Shown here piece after piece: positions 8,017 through 17,387 of a DNA stretch of 64,000 nt (position 1 is the stretch's first letter; every line of letters starts with the position of its first letter). The DNA is from Gimesia alba (GTDB lineage Bacteria; Planctomycetota; Planctomycetia; Planctomycetales; Planctomycetaceae): the NCBI RefSeq assembly GCF_007744675.1, contig NZ_CP036269.1:3823546-3887545 (forward strand). The letters are read 5' to 3'. The notes under the pieces are model-generated. The model saw only the letters and a program-made list of their open reading frames with translations. It ran no database searches and was not told where the DNA came from. The translations under genes were made by a program, and so were the position numbers.

Positions 8017-9996
8017 TTAAGCGACTGCAGCGAGATATTTCGTCAGCCAGATGATCGCACCGACGGCGCACCAGGCCAGGATAAAACCGCCGAGATCCTC
8101 AAGCGTCGGTTTGGGAATTTCGATGTCCTTGGAATTGGGAAAAAGTTTTTTACCCACCGGTTCCGGGTTCTCCGGAAGGGTACAAGGTGACTCGATGACT
8201 TCGTTCAATTTGACGGGGGTATGCATCAAGTTGTAGAAATGGTCGAGTTTTTCCTGTGATTGGCGAGGCGTGAGGAAGCTGGCAATGATCCCACTCAGGA
8301 TCGCCAGACTCATGAAGGAGAACATCTGCCACACGTCCCACATTTTGACTGATTCACCATCAACCTTAAACATCATATCCGGTAGCATTCCTGATTGATA
8401 TAACCAGTCCGGATAGAAGGCAACCGCAATCCAGGCCAGAATTCCCGTCACAGTAGAAACCCAGACGGAGATCACATTCCAGCGTCTCCAGACGATCCCA
8501 AACCAGAGGCTGATCCCGATACAGGCGGGAGTTTTTACAATGACTTTCAAAGCCGCAATGATATCCGTAAACGTCGTCTGCAAAATGAGTGCAAGGATCA
8601 CAATCACCAGCCCCGCAATACGCCCGACCCAGAGATAGTGTCGTTGCGATCGATTTTTCACCAGGCTCTTTTTATAGATATTCTCGGTAAACAGACCACT
8701 GGAGATAATCATCTGGGCATCGCTGGTGCTCATTACGGCGGCCAGCAGCGAAGCGAGCAACAAGCCGATCAGTCCCGGTGCGATCCGAGGCAGAATATCA
8801 TGTGCCGCCATCCCGAAGAGTCGATCGGCGAAATTACGATCGGTGGTCTCGATTTTCGCTTGCTCTTCTGCAGGTAAGTCGTGGAATTCGGGACTGGCCC
8901 GCATGATCAATGATTGATAAATCGCCTGATCTGCTGGATCGGGTGAGGTCTTCAAAGGGCTGCTGTCTCCCATGTACCAGATAATGCATGCCAAGCCGGT
9001 AAAGGTCCAGGCGACCGTGCAGAATCGTTTGAGAAAGTTCCCTACAGTGAAACCGAAACGGCCTTCGAATTCAGTCTTCCCTGCTCCGCAGACCCCCATG
9101 ATATGCGGTTGAATCACAATGCCCGCCAAAGCAGTCACCGATAGCATGAAGACATAAAATGGAGTAATTGGCTCACTCCCCAGGGTGGCAGCGATTTCTG
9201 GACTGGCAATCAGATCCAGCATACCCGGTTTGAGTTCTGACTGGGGATGAAGTTTGCCGAAGCCGCCGATCTCAAAAAAGACGAACGGCAACAGTAAAAA
9301 GGAAAAGATGATCGTCAGGATACCCTGAATGAAGTCGGTAATAATCGCTGCGCCCAGCCCGCCCGCCATTCCATAGATGACGAACATGACCGTCACCGCC
9401 AGGATTGCATACTCATACCCCTGCAGTCGGCGTTCTGTGATTTGAAATGTTTTCTCTTTCGCATCCCATTCAGCAGCAGGAACCATAATATTGGCTTGAA
9501 TTGCCATGCGATCAAGTTCATTTCCGGTCAAGGCATCCACCATTTTACCAGTGCCGAACAAACCGCCGGCGATAAACGTGATTGAGATCGCAATCCCATA
9601 GAATGAGTACAGGACAGCCGTGGGGCCATTGAACCGGGTTTCAAAGAAATCGGCCGTAGTCAACGCGCGCATGCGTCTCATGATCGGAGCAACGATCCAG
9701 TAGAAAGGAGTTGCCCAGAGCCAGAGAAATTGCCACCAGATACCTGCCAGACCGGCGCGCCAGGTACCTGCCACCACACTGATAGCTTGTTCGCTGCTTG
9801 TCCCCGATCCAAAGGCAAAGAACATCATGAAGACTTTGCCGAACCGGCGGCCCCCCATGAAGAAGTCCGTCATATCTTTTACTTTTTTGATTGACCACAG
9901 ACCAATCGCAAGAATGACGACAAAGTACAATGCCAGTACAATCCAGTCGGCAGGATGAAGCCCCAACCAGGTATTCTTATCAGCGGCGAGTATCAT
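8017..9996 (-). CDS. Sodium:solute symporter family transporter (SSS)
   Basis: This is a large inner-membrane protein of about 659 residues with roughly 13-14 predicted hydrophobic helices. It starts with 'WIVLALYFVVILAIGLWS', typical of the first helix of the solute:sodium symporter family, and contains the SSS-type segments 'GGRRFGKVFMMFFAFGSGTS' and 'ASLLAAVMSTSDAQMI'. It should import a small solute such as a sugar, carboxylate or amino acid with Na+; the substrate cannot be told. I use ATG 9996 because AGAGGAT precedes it and the first helix then begins normally; a longer reading from 10074 adds a poorly hydrophobic leader. It is divergent from murD. Confidence 0.88.
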   Translation of the reverse strand: MILAADKNTWLGLHPADWIVLALYFVVILAIGLWSIKKVKDMTDFFMGGRRFGKVFMMFFAFGSGTSSEQAISVVAGTWRAGLAGIWWQFLWLWATPFYWIVAPIMRRMRALTTADFFETRFNGPTAVLYSFYGIAISITFIAGGLFGTGKMVDALTGNELDRMAIQANIMVPAAEWDAKEKTFQITERRLQGYEYAILAVTVMFVIYGMAGGLGAAIITDFIQGILTIIFSFLLLPFVFFEIGGFGKLHPQSELKPGMLDLIASPEIAATLGSEPITPFYVFMLSVTALAGIVIQPHIMGVCGAGKTEFEGRFGFTVGNFLKRFCTVAWTFTGLACIIWYMGDSSPLKTSPDPADQAIYQSLIMRASPEFHDLPAEEQAKIETTDRNFADRLFGMAAHDILPRIAPGLIGLLLASLLAAVMSTSDAQMIISSGLFTENIYKKSLVKNRSQRHYLWVGRIAGLVIVILALILQTTFTDIIAALKVIVKTPACIGISLWFGIVWRRWNVISVWVSTVTGILAWIAVAFYPDWLYQSGMLPDMMFKVDGESVKMWDVWQMFSFMSLAILSGIIASFLTPRQSQEKLDHFYNLMHTPVKLNEVIESPCTLPENPEPVGKKLFPNSKDIEIPKPTLEDLGGFILAWCAVGAIIWLTKYLAAVA

Positions 9997-10144
9997 TGGC
10001 TGATCCTCTGAATGCGGGATGATTAATAAATTTTGTTCCGAAATCAGACTACCGCGGATCAACCAAATATGCAAACCTACTGATACAAGGCCCCTCCAAA
10101 GTCGGTTCTCAATTCATTGACTCGAGAAAGAGTCGCATTACGCT

Positions 10145-11575
10145 ATGTCATTAAATCCTTATCTGATCCAAGATTTTGAATTGAAGGGACGTCCCGTCAC
10201 TCTGCTGGGATTAGGCCGGTTCGGCGGAGGGATTGCTGCAGTCAGATATTTGGCGGCCCAAGGGGCACAGATTACGGTTGTCGACGGCAAAGACGAAACG
10301 TCGCTTACCGATTCCCTGCAGCAGCTCGAAACTCTGTCTCAGATCAAATATCAGCTGGGAAGCGAGCCACACGAACTGCCTGAAACCGATCTGCTGGTCG
10401 TCAACCCAGCGATTCCCCCCAGCCATCCTTTGCTGAAAAACGCAGAGGCGCATCAAATTCCTGTGACCAGTGAAATGGAGCTCTTCTGGCAGTTGAATCC
10501 CGCGAGAGTGATTGGCGTGACCGGGAGTAATGGAAAATCGACAACGACAGCCATGATTCATGCGATCATGCAAGCTTCAGGCGCTCGCTGCTGGTTGGGA
10601 GGCAATATCGGCGTCAGTCTCTTGCCGGTCGTCGATCAGATTCAACCTGACGACTGGGTGATTCTGGAACTGAGCAGCTTCCAGCTCGAAGCATTGAATC
10701 GGATTCAGGCCAGCCCGCAGATTGGGGTAGTCACCAACTTCAGCCCCAATCATCTGGACTGGCATCAGACGGTCGAGCACTATCGTGAGTCAAAGCAGAC
10801 CATTTTTCGCTGGCAGACGCAAAACGACTTTAGCATCATCAATGCGGAAGAACCGGAACTACAGAGTTGGTGTGCCGCCGGTAAGATGGTCCGGTATGGA
10901 GCTGTCCCGGAGACTCAGCCTGATGTCTTGCTCAAGGGAGATGCATTTGAACTGACGAAGCAGAATGACACAATTCTGCCACACTTGAATGTTCCTGGAA
11001 TGCATAATCGGATGAATGCGGCAGCAGCGATTGCTGCTTGTACTTGTGCCGGCGTGGAAGTTGCGGCGATTCAGGCAGGACTGAAAAATTTCGAGGGACT
11101 GCCCCACCGACTCCAGTTCGTCGGAGAATTTCTCGAGCGTCGTTTTTATAACGATTCCCTGGCAACAACCCCGGAATCTGCTATTTGTGCTTTGGAAGCG
11201 TTTAAGAATTGTTCCATCATCCTGCTGGCAGGAGGCTCAGACAAAAAAGTGGATTTGACGGATTTTGCCACTCAGATCCTGAAGCATTCGAAAGCGACTT
11301 CATTAATGGGAGAGACGGGGCCGGTGCTTTCTGAGCTGATGCATAATTTGAAGAAGCGGTCGGACGTGAATTCTTCGACAGTGATTTCCCCTCAGCAAAC
11401 TTCGTTTGAAGCCGCCTTTGACTGGGCAATTCGGCAATCTGGACCAGGGGACCTGATTTTACTATCGCCAGGATGTGCCAGTTACGGTTGGTTTTCCAGT
11501 TTCGCCGAACGAGGAGAACGTTTTGTGAAACTGTTTTCTGAGCTGAATGCCAGAACGCGAGATTCAACCGAGTAA
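10145..11575 (+). CDS. murD: UDP-N-acetylmuramoylalanine--D-glutamate ligase
   Basis: This 476-residue cytoplasmic ligase adds D-glutamate to UDP-MurNAc-L-Ala in peptidoglycan synthesis. The N-terminal Rossmann-like domain begins with 'LLGLGRFGGG', the ATP-binding loop GSNGKST is at residues 127-133, and the Mur ligase signatures 'LELSSFQLE', 'TNFSPNHLDWH' and 'MHNRMNAAAA' are all present, as is the late 'LLAGGSDKK' block. Length and motif order are normal. It stands alone rather than in a dcw cluster. Its 3' end overlaps the end of the convergent epmB-like gene by 12 bp. Peptidoglycan genes in planctomycetes are now accepted, so its presence is not anomalous. Confidence 0.95.
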   Translation: MSLNPYLIQDFELKGRPVTLLGLGRFGGGIAAVRYLAAQGAQITVVDGKDETSLTDSLQQLETLSQIKYQLGSEPHELPETDLLVVNPAIPPSHPLLKNAEAHQIPVTSEMELFWQLNPARVIGVTGSNGKSTTTAMIHAIMQASGARCWLGGNIGVSLLPVVDQIQPDDWVILELSSFQLEALNRIQASPQIGVVTNFSPNHLDWHQTVEHYRESKQTIFRWQTQNDFSIINAEEPELQSWCAAGKMVRYGAVPETQPDVLLKGDAFELTKQNDTILPHLNVPGMHNRMNAAAAIAACTCAGVEVAAIQAGLKNFEGLPHRLQFVGEFLERRFYNDSLATTPESAICALEAFKNCSIILLAGGSDKKVDLTDFATQILKHSKATSLMGETGPVLSELMHNLKKRSDVNSSTVISPQQTSFEAAFDWAIRQSGPGDLILLSPGCASYGWFSSFAERGERFVKLFSELNARTRDSTE

Positions 11576-12571
11576 CGAAACTTTATGCGATTCGCCGGCA
11601 ATTTCTCGAACATACTGGGGGACGGCATAACCAGGCAGGCGTCTGCGTAATTCGTGGATGATCACTCTCCCCTGCTCTTCAGGCACTTCAAAGTGCGCAG
11701 CGCCGGCAACGCGGTCCAGTTGATGCAGGTAGTACGGAGTCACTCCCAGATTGATTAAACGCTCCGAGAGACTGACGAGTGCGTCAACAGAATCATTGAT
11801 GCCTTTTAGTAATACAGATTGATTGAGAACCGGAATCCCTGCAGAAACCAGTTGTTTGAGAGCGGTTTCAACGTCCTCGGCGATTTCATTCGGGTGATTG
11901 GCGTGAATGACCATCCAGACGAGCGTCCCATGTTCTGCGAGTCGTTGAAACAGTTCCAGCAAGCCGGAGTGAATTCGATCGGGGAGCACCACTGGCATGC
12001 GACTATGAATCCGCAACCGCTTCACATGCGGAATTTCAGAAATTCGCTCGCAGAGTTCCTGTAATCGGAGGTCGGTCAAAAGAAGCGGGTCTCCTCCACT
12101 CAGGATCACTTCCTGGATCGAAGTGTCCGCGCTGAGTGCATCCCAGACGGGTTCCCACTCAGCCAGTGTGCGGGGCTCATCGCGGTAAGGGTAGTGTCTA
12201 CGAAAGCAGTAACGGCAGTTGATCGCACAGGCGCCGCTCACCATCAAGAGGGCACGACCCTGGTATTTATGTAAAATCCCCGGCGTGGTGCGTACTTTCA
12301 GATCACCGACGGCGTCGTCAGAAAACCCGGGAACGGTTTGATTCTCATAATTTACAGGCAGGACCTGCTTGAGAAGCGGATCTTCTGGGTTGCCTGGTTC
12401 GATGCGATTCAAATAGCTCAGAGGGACCATGAGCGGAAACGATTGAACAGTATTAAGAGCCGGGGGCAGCAAGGATTCAGGGAGCCTGAGTTGGGAAATC
12501 AGTTGTCTGGGGTCACGGATGGCCTGTGCGAGCGACTTTTGCCAGGTGGATTCTGAAAGCGTTGAGGTCAT
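11564..12571 (-). CDS. epmB: EF-P beta-lysylation-type lysine 2,3-aminomutase (EpmB family)
   Basis: This 335-residue radical SAM protein of the KamA/EpmB family has the cluster-binding cysteines C115, C119 and C122 in ACAINCRYCFRRHYPY. 'SGGDPLLLTD' is the usual downstream motif. EpmB converts lysine to (R)-beta-lysine, which EpmA attaches to EF-P. The short length matches EpmB better than true catabolic KamA (over 400 residues). A late Lys in 'GESHKVS' may be the PLP lysine. The neighbouring divergent gene encodes EF-P itself, which strongly supports the role. No epmA is visible in this window. Confidence 0.88.
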   Translation of the reverse strand: MTSTLSESTWQKSLAQAIRDPRQLISQLRLPESLLPPALNTVQSFPLMVPLSYLNRIEPGNPEDPLLKQVLPVNYENQTVPGFSDDAVGDLKVRTTPGILHKYQGRALLMVSGACAINCRYCFRRHYPYRDEPRTLAEWEPVWDALSADTSIQEVILSGGDPLLLTDLRLQELCERISEIPHVKRLRIHSRMPVVLPDRIHSGLLELFQRLAEHGTLVWMVIHANHPNEIAEDVETALKQLVSAGIPVLNQSVLLKGINDSVDALVSLSERLINLGVTPYYLHQLDRVAGAAHFEVPEEQGRVIIHELRRRLPGYAVPQYVREIAGESHKVSLLG

Positions 12572-12717
12572 TTAAGGCAATTTTCCAAATAATTCAGCAG
12601 TTTGAGGCCACGCGCAGTCTTTAATAGCGGGAAATCAGCAAGATCTGTTTTCAGCAAAAAGGCATCTCTACGAAGCGCAGGCGCCAGAAATTGGTCGACA
12701 TTTCCCCTGCTCTCCGT

Positions 12718-12745
12718 TTGCAACCGGTTTAAGATATGTTATTCT
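12718..12745 (+). promoter_or_regulatory. Candidate sigma70-type promoter for efp
   Basis: TTGCAA (12718-12723) and TATTCT (12740-12745) are separated by 16 bp, about 65 bp before the efp start, in the gap between the divergent epmB and efp genes. This is a motif match by eye only. Confidence 0.35.
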
Positions 12746-12811
12746 CTCGGGCTTGGAAACAAAACACAAATGTCTTTTTCACAACACTTTTATTGTCAGA
12801 GAAATTAAGCG

Positions 12812-13384
12812 ATGCCACAAATCAGTACAGGCGATTTTCGCAAGGGCGTTAAGGTGATCGTCGAAGGTGATCCTTATGAAATGATCGAAGTCAATTTCGT
12901 CAAACCAGGCAAAGGCCAGGCCTTGTACAAAACGAAACTGCGAAATTTGCTCAAAGGAACCATTCTCGATCGTACTTATAAAAGTGGAGGTGAGAGCCTG
13001 GAACAAGCTGATATCCGCAAAGGCGATGGGCAGTTTCTGTACAAAGATGCGAACGGGCTGCATTTCATGGACAATGAAACGTATGAACAATATAACATTG
13101 ACGAATCGGTCTGTGGAAATGCCGCGGAATATCTTCTGGATGGGGCGATCTGCAGCCTGTTATTCTGGAATGATCAGCTGATTGGAATGGACCCGCCGCA
13201 GCAGGTGATCGTTGAAGTGACCTATACAGAGCCTGCCGCAAAAGGAAATACAGCGACCAACGTGACCAAGCCGGCCACGATTGAAACAGGGGCTACGGTC
13301 AATGTGCCTGCCTTCATCAATGTGGGCGAAAAAATCAAAGTGGACACGGCGACTGGTTCTTATGTGGAACGAATTCGCGAATAG
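12812..13384 (+). CDS. efp: Translation elongation factor P
   Basis: EF-P of 190 residues binds between the P and E sites and relieves stalling at polyproline. The KOW-like N-domain carries 'FVKPGKGQA' with Lys34 at the tip, the position that EpmA/EpmB modifies with beta-lysine. The two OB-fold domains follow ('GATVNVPAFINVGEKIKVDT' near the C-terminus). Length is typical. Divergent epmB next door implies beta-lysylation at Lys34 rather than rhamnosylation, which uses Arg at this position. Many other genes in the window encode Pro-rich linkers, consistent with a need for EF-P. Confidence 0.96.
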   Translation: MPQISTGDFRKGVKVIVEGDPYEMIEVNFVKPGKGQALYKTKLRNLLKGTILDRTYKSGGESLEQADIRKGDGQFLYKDANGLHFMDNETYEQYNIDESVCGNAAEYLLDGAICSLLFWNDQLIGMDPPQQVIVEVTYTEPAAKGNTATNVTKPATIETGATVNVPAFINVGEKIKVDTATGSYVERIRE

Positions 13385-13400
13385 TCAATGGGGGGGCTGG

Positions 13401-13425
13401 GGAGCGATCGGGGGCAAATCGCTCC
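13401..13425 (+). terminator. Weak terminator-like hairpin after efp
   Basis: GGAGCGAT and ATCGCTCC form an 8-bp stem with a 9-nt loop, 17 bp past the efp stop. No T-run follows, so intrinsic termination is uncertain. Confidence 0.35.
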
Positions 13426-13646
13426 TCAAACTCATAAATCAGCGTAGAAATGCCTGTTTTTTGTGATTCTTTTGTGTGGGTTTCATGAAACTGGCTTAAA
13501 TGATATTGAAATATTAACAGGTGTTGCCAAAAATACCTGTTCAAGCCGCGTATCAGCTTGTGAGCGACGGGTTTAAGGGAGTTGTTAACTGTAGGTCGCA
13601 ACTAAAATCACTATAAGTGCCACCATGGATCTCAAGGAGGATTGAC

Positions 13647-13865
13647 ATGGATGTCTGGAATCTAATCTTGTACGTTGTCGCGTCACTTTTAGCGTTAAAG
13701 TCTCTGGCTTCGTTGATGACGCATCACAAGAAAGTCGTGGTCCAGCAACTGGCCATTGAATATACGCAGGAATTAGCCCCCAAGGGGAAAAAAGCGTCCA
13801 GTAGTGATTCGTTAAATGCAGAGACAGATCCTGCTTCTGCAGATCAGCAAGCATCAGCAGCTTAG
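13647..13865 (+). CDS. Small single-helix membrane protein
   Basis: This is a 72-residue protein with one N-terminal hydrophobic helix (about residues 2-22, WNLILYVVASLLALKSLASL) followed by a polar tail rich in Lys, Ser, Ala and Asp. A perfect AAGGAGG six bases before ATG 13647 fixes the start; the longer frame from GTG 13617 would read through this ribosome-binding site. It lies between efp and miaB on the same strand, with gaps of about 260 and 100 bp. The function is unknown, and I recognise no family. Confidence 0.7.
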   Translation: MDVWNLILYVVASLLALKSLASLMTHHKKVVVQQLAIEYTQELAPKGKKASSSDSLNAETDPASADQQASAA

Positions 13866-13966
13866 TCACTGCTATAATTTTTTAGACCCTCGAATATTCG
13901 CAGATCTGGTGGAACGGTTTTCCGCTTGAGATGCGTTTTTCTTTTTTTGATTAGTTGAATCAGTTC

Positions 13967-15508
13967 ATGTCTCAGATTGATCAAACCGGTAACATCGATT
14001 CAGAGCAGATTCCTGTCGCTGAGACAGAAGGCCTGCCAGATGTTGTGACAGACCATAATCACAAGCTCTACATCGAAACCGTAGGCTGCCAGATGAATAT
14101 GCTGGACAGCGAACTGGTAGTGGCTGATCTTCGAAAACGGGGTTATGAGCTCACGCAGGATGTAAAAGAAGCAGAGACCATCCTGTTCAATACCTGTAGC
14201 GTCAGAGAGCACGCCGAGCATAAAATCTACAGTTCATTAGGCCGACTGCGATACGGTGCCCGGAAAAATCCGAAGAAAGTTATCGGCGTGATGGGATGTA
14301 TGGCGCAGAAAGATCAAAAGCTGATTTTTCAAAAAGCACCTCAGGTCGATTTTGTCGTCGGAACAGGCCAACTGGCACAAGTTTCCGGGCTGATCGATAA
14401 AGCACGCATTCATCACAGCAAAAGCGAACGGAGCCGCGAACTGGCTGTGGGCTTAGGCCGCAAAGATGGCAAGCTGGCTGAGATTACCAACAGTTTCCAA
14501 AGTTATGATCCCCTGCGTGATCCGGAAATGCGGCCCTCGCCTTATCAGGCGTTTGTGCGGATTATGATCGGCTGTGATAAGTTTTGTTCCTATTGCGTCG
14601 TTCCCTCAACACGAGGGCCGGAACAAAGCCGTTCCCCTCGCGAAATTCTCTCAGAAGTCAAAGTCCTCGCTGATCAAGGTGTGAAAGAAGTCACATTACT
14701 GGGACAGACTGTCAACAGTTATAAGCATACGCAGGATGGCAAGCTGTTTCGGCTTTCTGATCTGTTGTATCTGATTCACGATGTCGAGGGGATTTCACGC
14801 ATCAAATTCGTCACCAGTTATCCCAAAGATATGACAAACGATCTTCTGGAAGCGATTCGGGATCTCCCGAAAGCGACGCGTTATCTGCATGTTCCCCTGC
14901 AGCATGGCTGCAACGATGTCTTAAAAATCATGAAGCGTGGATATACCGTTGAGGATTACCGCGACATGATGCAGCGGGTCAACGAAATTCTGCCGGGCTG
15001 TTCTGTTTCCAGCGACTTTATTGTCGGGCATCCGGGAGAAACGGAAGAATCACATCAGAAAAGCCTGGAATCCATTCGGGAGTTTCGCTTCAAGAACAGC
15101 TTTATTTTCAAATATAGCGAGCGACCGGGGACCAAAGCAGCAGAGCGGTTTCAGGATGACATTCCGGACGAAGTCAAGAAACGCCGCAATAATGAAATGC
15201 TAAAGCTGCAGAACGAGGTCAGCGAAGAAGATAACGCCGAGTTTATCGGCAAAGAAGTCGAGGTTCTTGTCGAAGGGCCCAGTAAATCAGCGCTGAAAGC
15301 CAGTGAAGACGCCGGTGACACTCTGGCTGAACAGCTGATGGGACGTTCGAATTGTGATCGTATCGTCGTCTTTGATGGCAATCCGCGATTAGCGGGTACT
15401 CTAGCTCACGTGGAAATCTTTGATGTGACGCCGACCACGTTAATCGGATCAATTGTCACCAAAGAGTTTCAACATAACCCAGGCTCATCGCTTCCGATTC
15501 TGCAGTAA
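13967..15508 (+). CDS. miaB: tRNA-2-methylthio-N6-dimethylallyladenosine synthase
   Basis: MiaB is a radical SAM methylthiotransferase that modifies A37 of tRNAs reading UNN codons. The UPF0004 domain shows its three cluster cysteines in 'GCQMN', 'NTCSVRE' and 'GVMGCMAQ', and the radical SAM motif is CDKFCSYC, followed by 'VPSTRGPEQSR', a MiaB signature. A TRAM domain fills the C-terminus (after about residue 430). At about 513 residues it is slightly longer than usual, because of a non-conserved N-terminal extension of about 30 residues and a short tail. ATG 13967 is taken as start; TTG 13955 is also possible, and neither has a strong ribosome-binding site. Confidence 0.94.
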   Translation: MSQIDQTGNIDSEQIPVAETEGLPDVVTDHNHKLYIETVGCQMNMLDSELVVADLRKRGYELTQDVKEAETILFNTCSVREHAEHKIYSSLGRLRYGARKNPKKVIGVMGCMAQKDQKLIFQKAPQVDFVVGTGQLAQVSGLIDKARIHHSKSERSRELAVGLGRKDGKLAEITNSFQSYDPLRDPEMRPSPYQAFVRIMIGCDKFCSYCVVPSTRGPEQSRSPREILSEVKVLADQGVKEVTLLGQTVNSYKHTQDGKLFRLSDLLYLIHDVEGISRIKFVTSYPKDMTNDLLEAIRDLPKATRYLHVPLQHGCNDVLKIMKRGYTVEDYRDMMQRVNEILPGCSVSSDFIVGHPGETEESHQKSLESIREFRFKNSFIFKYSERPGTKAAERFQDDIPDEVKKRRNNEMLKLQNEVSEEDNAEFIGKEVEVLVEGPSKSALKASEDAGDTLAEQLMGRSNCDRIVVFDGNPRLAGTLAHVEIFDVTPTTLIGSIVTKEFQHNPGSSLPILQ

Positions 15509-15537
15509 TCTTTAGCCTTTCTCAAACGGAATTCTGC

Positions 15538-16443
15538 TTAGTTTGCCAAAATGGCGCGCAGTGCGTCTTCCAGTTTTGGATACTGGAATTCGAACCCGGC
15601 AGACTGCAGTTTCTCAGGAGTAACGCGGGCACTACTCAACATCAGCTCTCGCCCCATTTCACCGAACAGGGTTTTAATTCCAAAGGTGGGAACCGGCAAG
15701 CAGGTGGGACGCGACAAAACTTTGCCTAACGTTTTTGTGAACTCCAGATTGGTCACTTCGTCTGGAGCAACAAAGTTGACCGGGCCCTGTATCGTTTCGT
15801 TTTGCAGGCAGAATAAAATCGCCTTGATGACGTCGGGTAAGGCAATCCAGCTCCAATACTGTGAACCCGAACCAATTTTTCCGCCGACTCCCAGCTTGAA
15901 CGGCGTCAGCATTTTGGAAAGCGCCCCCGCTGATTGATCCAGAATCATTCCAAACCGCATGTTCACGACACGAATCCCGGCTTTGACTGCAGGTTGCGAC
16001 GCATGTTCCCAGGCTTCACAAACATCCGCCAGGAATCCCTGCCCTTTAGAGCTGCTTTCATCGAGCCGGTCTGCTCCGCGATCTCCATAAAAGCCAATCG
16101 CGGAAGCACACAAAAACGTGGACGGCGGCGTTTCCAATGAAGCTAACGTATTGGACAGCAGGCTGGTCGATTGCACACGACTGTTATAAATTGATTGTTT
16201 GACATCAGGAGACCAGCGTTGATTCGCAATATTTGCGCCTCCCAGATGAATGACGGCATCGATTCCTGATAACAAATCGGGAGAAAGACGGTCCTGAGAA
16301 GGCTGCCAGATCACGGATGTGCCAATGCCTTTAGAAGAAGGAGAACGAACCAGACGCACGATTTCAAAAGCAGAATCGGAATCCAGACTCTGACATAACT
16401 GAGAACCAACCAGTCCAGAGCTACCTGAGATCAATAGTTTCAT
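15538..16443 (-). CDS. TIGR01777 family NAD(P)-dependent epimerase
   Basis: This 301-residue protein of the extended short-chain dehydrogenase class begins with 'MKLLISGSSGLVGSQL', the dinucleotide-binding glycine motif. 'VIHLGGANIANQRW' and the 'SAIGFYGDRGAD' block (YxxxD-type active-site region) place it in the TIGR01777 (YfcH/SulA-like) group, and the last about 50 residues match the DUF1731 tail. The substrate is unknown for the family. ATG 16443 is preferred because the Rossmann motif starts right there; the longer frame from 16473 adds ten unlikely residues. A repeat-family copy lies 58 bp upstream. Confidence 0.88.
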   Translation of the reverse strand: MKLLISGSSGLVGSQLCQSLDSDSAFEIVRLVRSPSSKGIGTSVIWQPSQDRLSPDLLSGIDAVIHLGGANIANQRWSPDVKQSIYNSRVQSTSLLSNTLASLETPPSTFLCASAIGFYGDRGADRLDESSSKGQGFLADVCEAWEHASQPAVKAGIRVVNMRFGMILDQSAGALSKMLTPFKLGVGGKIGSGSQYWSWIALPDVIKAILFCLQNETIQGPVNFVAPDEVTNLEFTKTLGKVLSRPTCLPVPTFGIKTLFGEMGRELMLSSARVTPEKLQSAGFEFQYPKLEDALRAILAN

Positions 16444-16501
16444 ACAAGAGTCTTTTCCAGCAAGAGAGATCACGCTACCATAAAAGGAACAGTATTACAT
16501 C

Positions 16502-16597
16502 CTAGAGCGCATCACATTTTACCATAGCATGCCTCAGTCTAATATACCAGGTCCAAATAGCCTTGGAGACGCTACAGTAAAACTGGACACAGTCTAG
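16502..16597. repeat. 96-bp dispersed palindromic repeat, copy 1
   Basis: This 96-bp sequence is bounded by CTAG at both ends. It is nearly identical to the segment at 19355-19450 and related to 43091-43185. The two halves are imperfect inverted repeats (CTAGA...TTTTAC..TAGC at the left against the reverse complement at the right), so the single strand can fold into one long hairpin. It sits between a divergent gene pair, 58 bp upstream of the epimerase start. Confidence 0.85.
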
Positions 16598-16646
16598 ATA
16601 CCAATAGTAATCATTCCAATTAATCTGAGAGGATCAAGACCAAATC

Positions 16647-17339
16647 ATGGATCGTTCGCAAATCCGTAATATGTTACTGCAAACCTTTGCAGATTTTCAG
16701 ATGACGCGCAGTGAACGTTCCGCATTGAACCAGATCTTTTCTCATATCACGCTTACGGACCATAATCTGGCGCTCGTTCGCAAAGAAGCGTTTGAGATCT
16801 TTCGGGAGCACAAGCCCGCCACTGTTCCTGATGAGAAAAGCCTGGCCTGGCTGGAAGATGTGATGAAAATTCTGGCCAATACCAAAAGTCGAGAGTCGGA
16901 TTTAAAATCGGAAGCGCTCTTCAGTCCCCGCGATGATTGCTCGCATCGTATTTGTCGAATGATTGACTCTGCAAGAAAACAAATTGATATTTGTGTCTTC
17001 ACAATCACTGATGACCGAGTCACGCGTGCCATTCAAGATGCCCATCAACGCAAAGTCAGCGTTCGAATTATCTCAGATAATGATAAATCTTATGATCTGG
17101 GTTCAGATATCGAACAGCTTTCCCGGTCTGGAATCCCCGTTCGAATTGATCAAACGGAATTTCATATGCACCATAAATTTGCCTTGTTTGATTCTGAATT
17201 CATGTTAACAGGCAGCTATAACTGGACCCGGAGTGCATCAAAAAACAATTCAGAAAACTTGATTATTACAAATGACCCTGCTCTATTGATACGTTTTGAA
17301 TCTGAGTTTGAAAAACTCTGGGACGAATTCGAACCTTAA
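16647..17339 (+). CDS. Single-HKD phospholipase D-like nuclease (mitoPLD/Nuc type)
   Basis: This 230-residue protein has no signal peptide. The N-terminal 90 residues form a helical region of unknown role. The PLD domain follows: 'FTITDDRVTRAI' and 'VRIISDNDKS', then the catalytic HxKx4D motif with H175, K177 and D182 (HMHHKFALFD), and 'GSYNWTRSASKNNSEN'. This arrangement resembles bacterial Nuc and mitochondrial PLD6/Zucchini, which act as homodimers because each chain has one HKD. I infer a cytoplasmic phosphodiesterase or nuclease. GAGAGGATC upstream supports ATG 16647. It is followed 48 bp later by a sulfatase gene on the same strand, and co-function is not evident. Confidence 0.88.
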   Translation: MDRSQIRNMLLQTFADFQMTRSERSALNQIFSHITLTDHNLALVRKEAFEIFREHKPATVPDEKSLAWLEDVMKILANTKSRESDLKSEALFSPRDDCSHRICRMIDSARKQIDICVFTITDDRVTRAIQDAHQRKVSVRIISDNDKSYDLGSDIEQLSRSGIPVRIDQTEFHMHHKFALFDSEFMLTGSYNWTRSASKNNSENLIITNDPALLIRFESEFEKLWDEFEP

Positions 17340-17387
17340 TCCAGGACAAAACTTCAACGAATCATCTAAACGAAAGAGATCGAATCG

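Noticed and set aside
7440-8071. Overlapping minus-strand frames around the cysteine-rich gene and its terminator
   Set aside because: They run through a strong terminator hairpin, lack start signals, and contain no recognisable domain.
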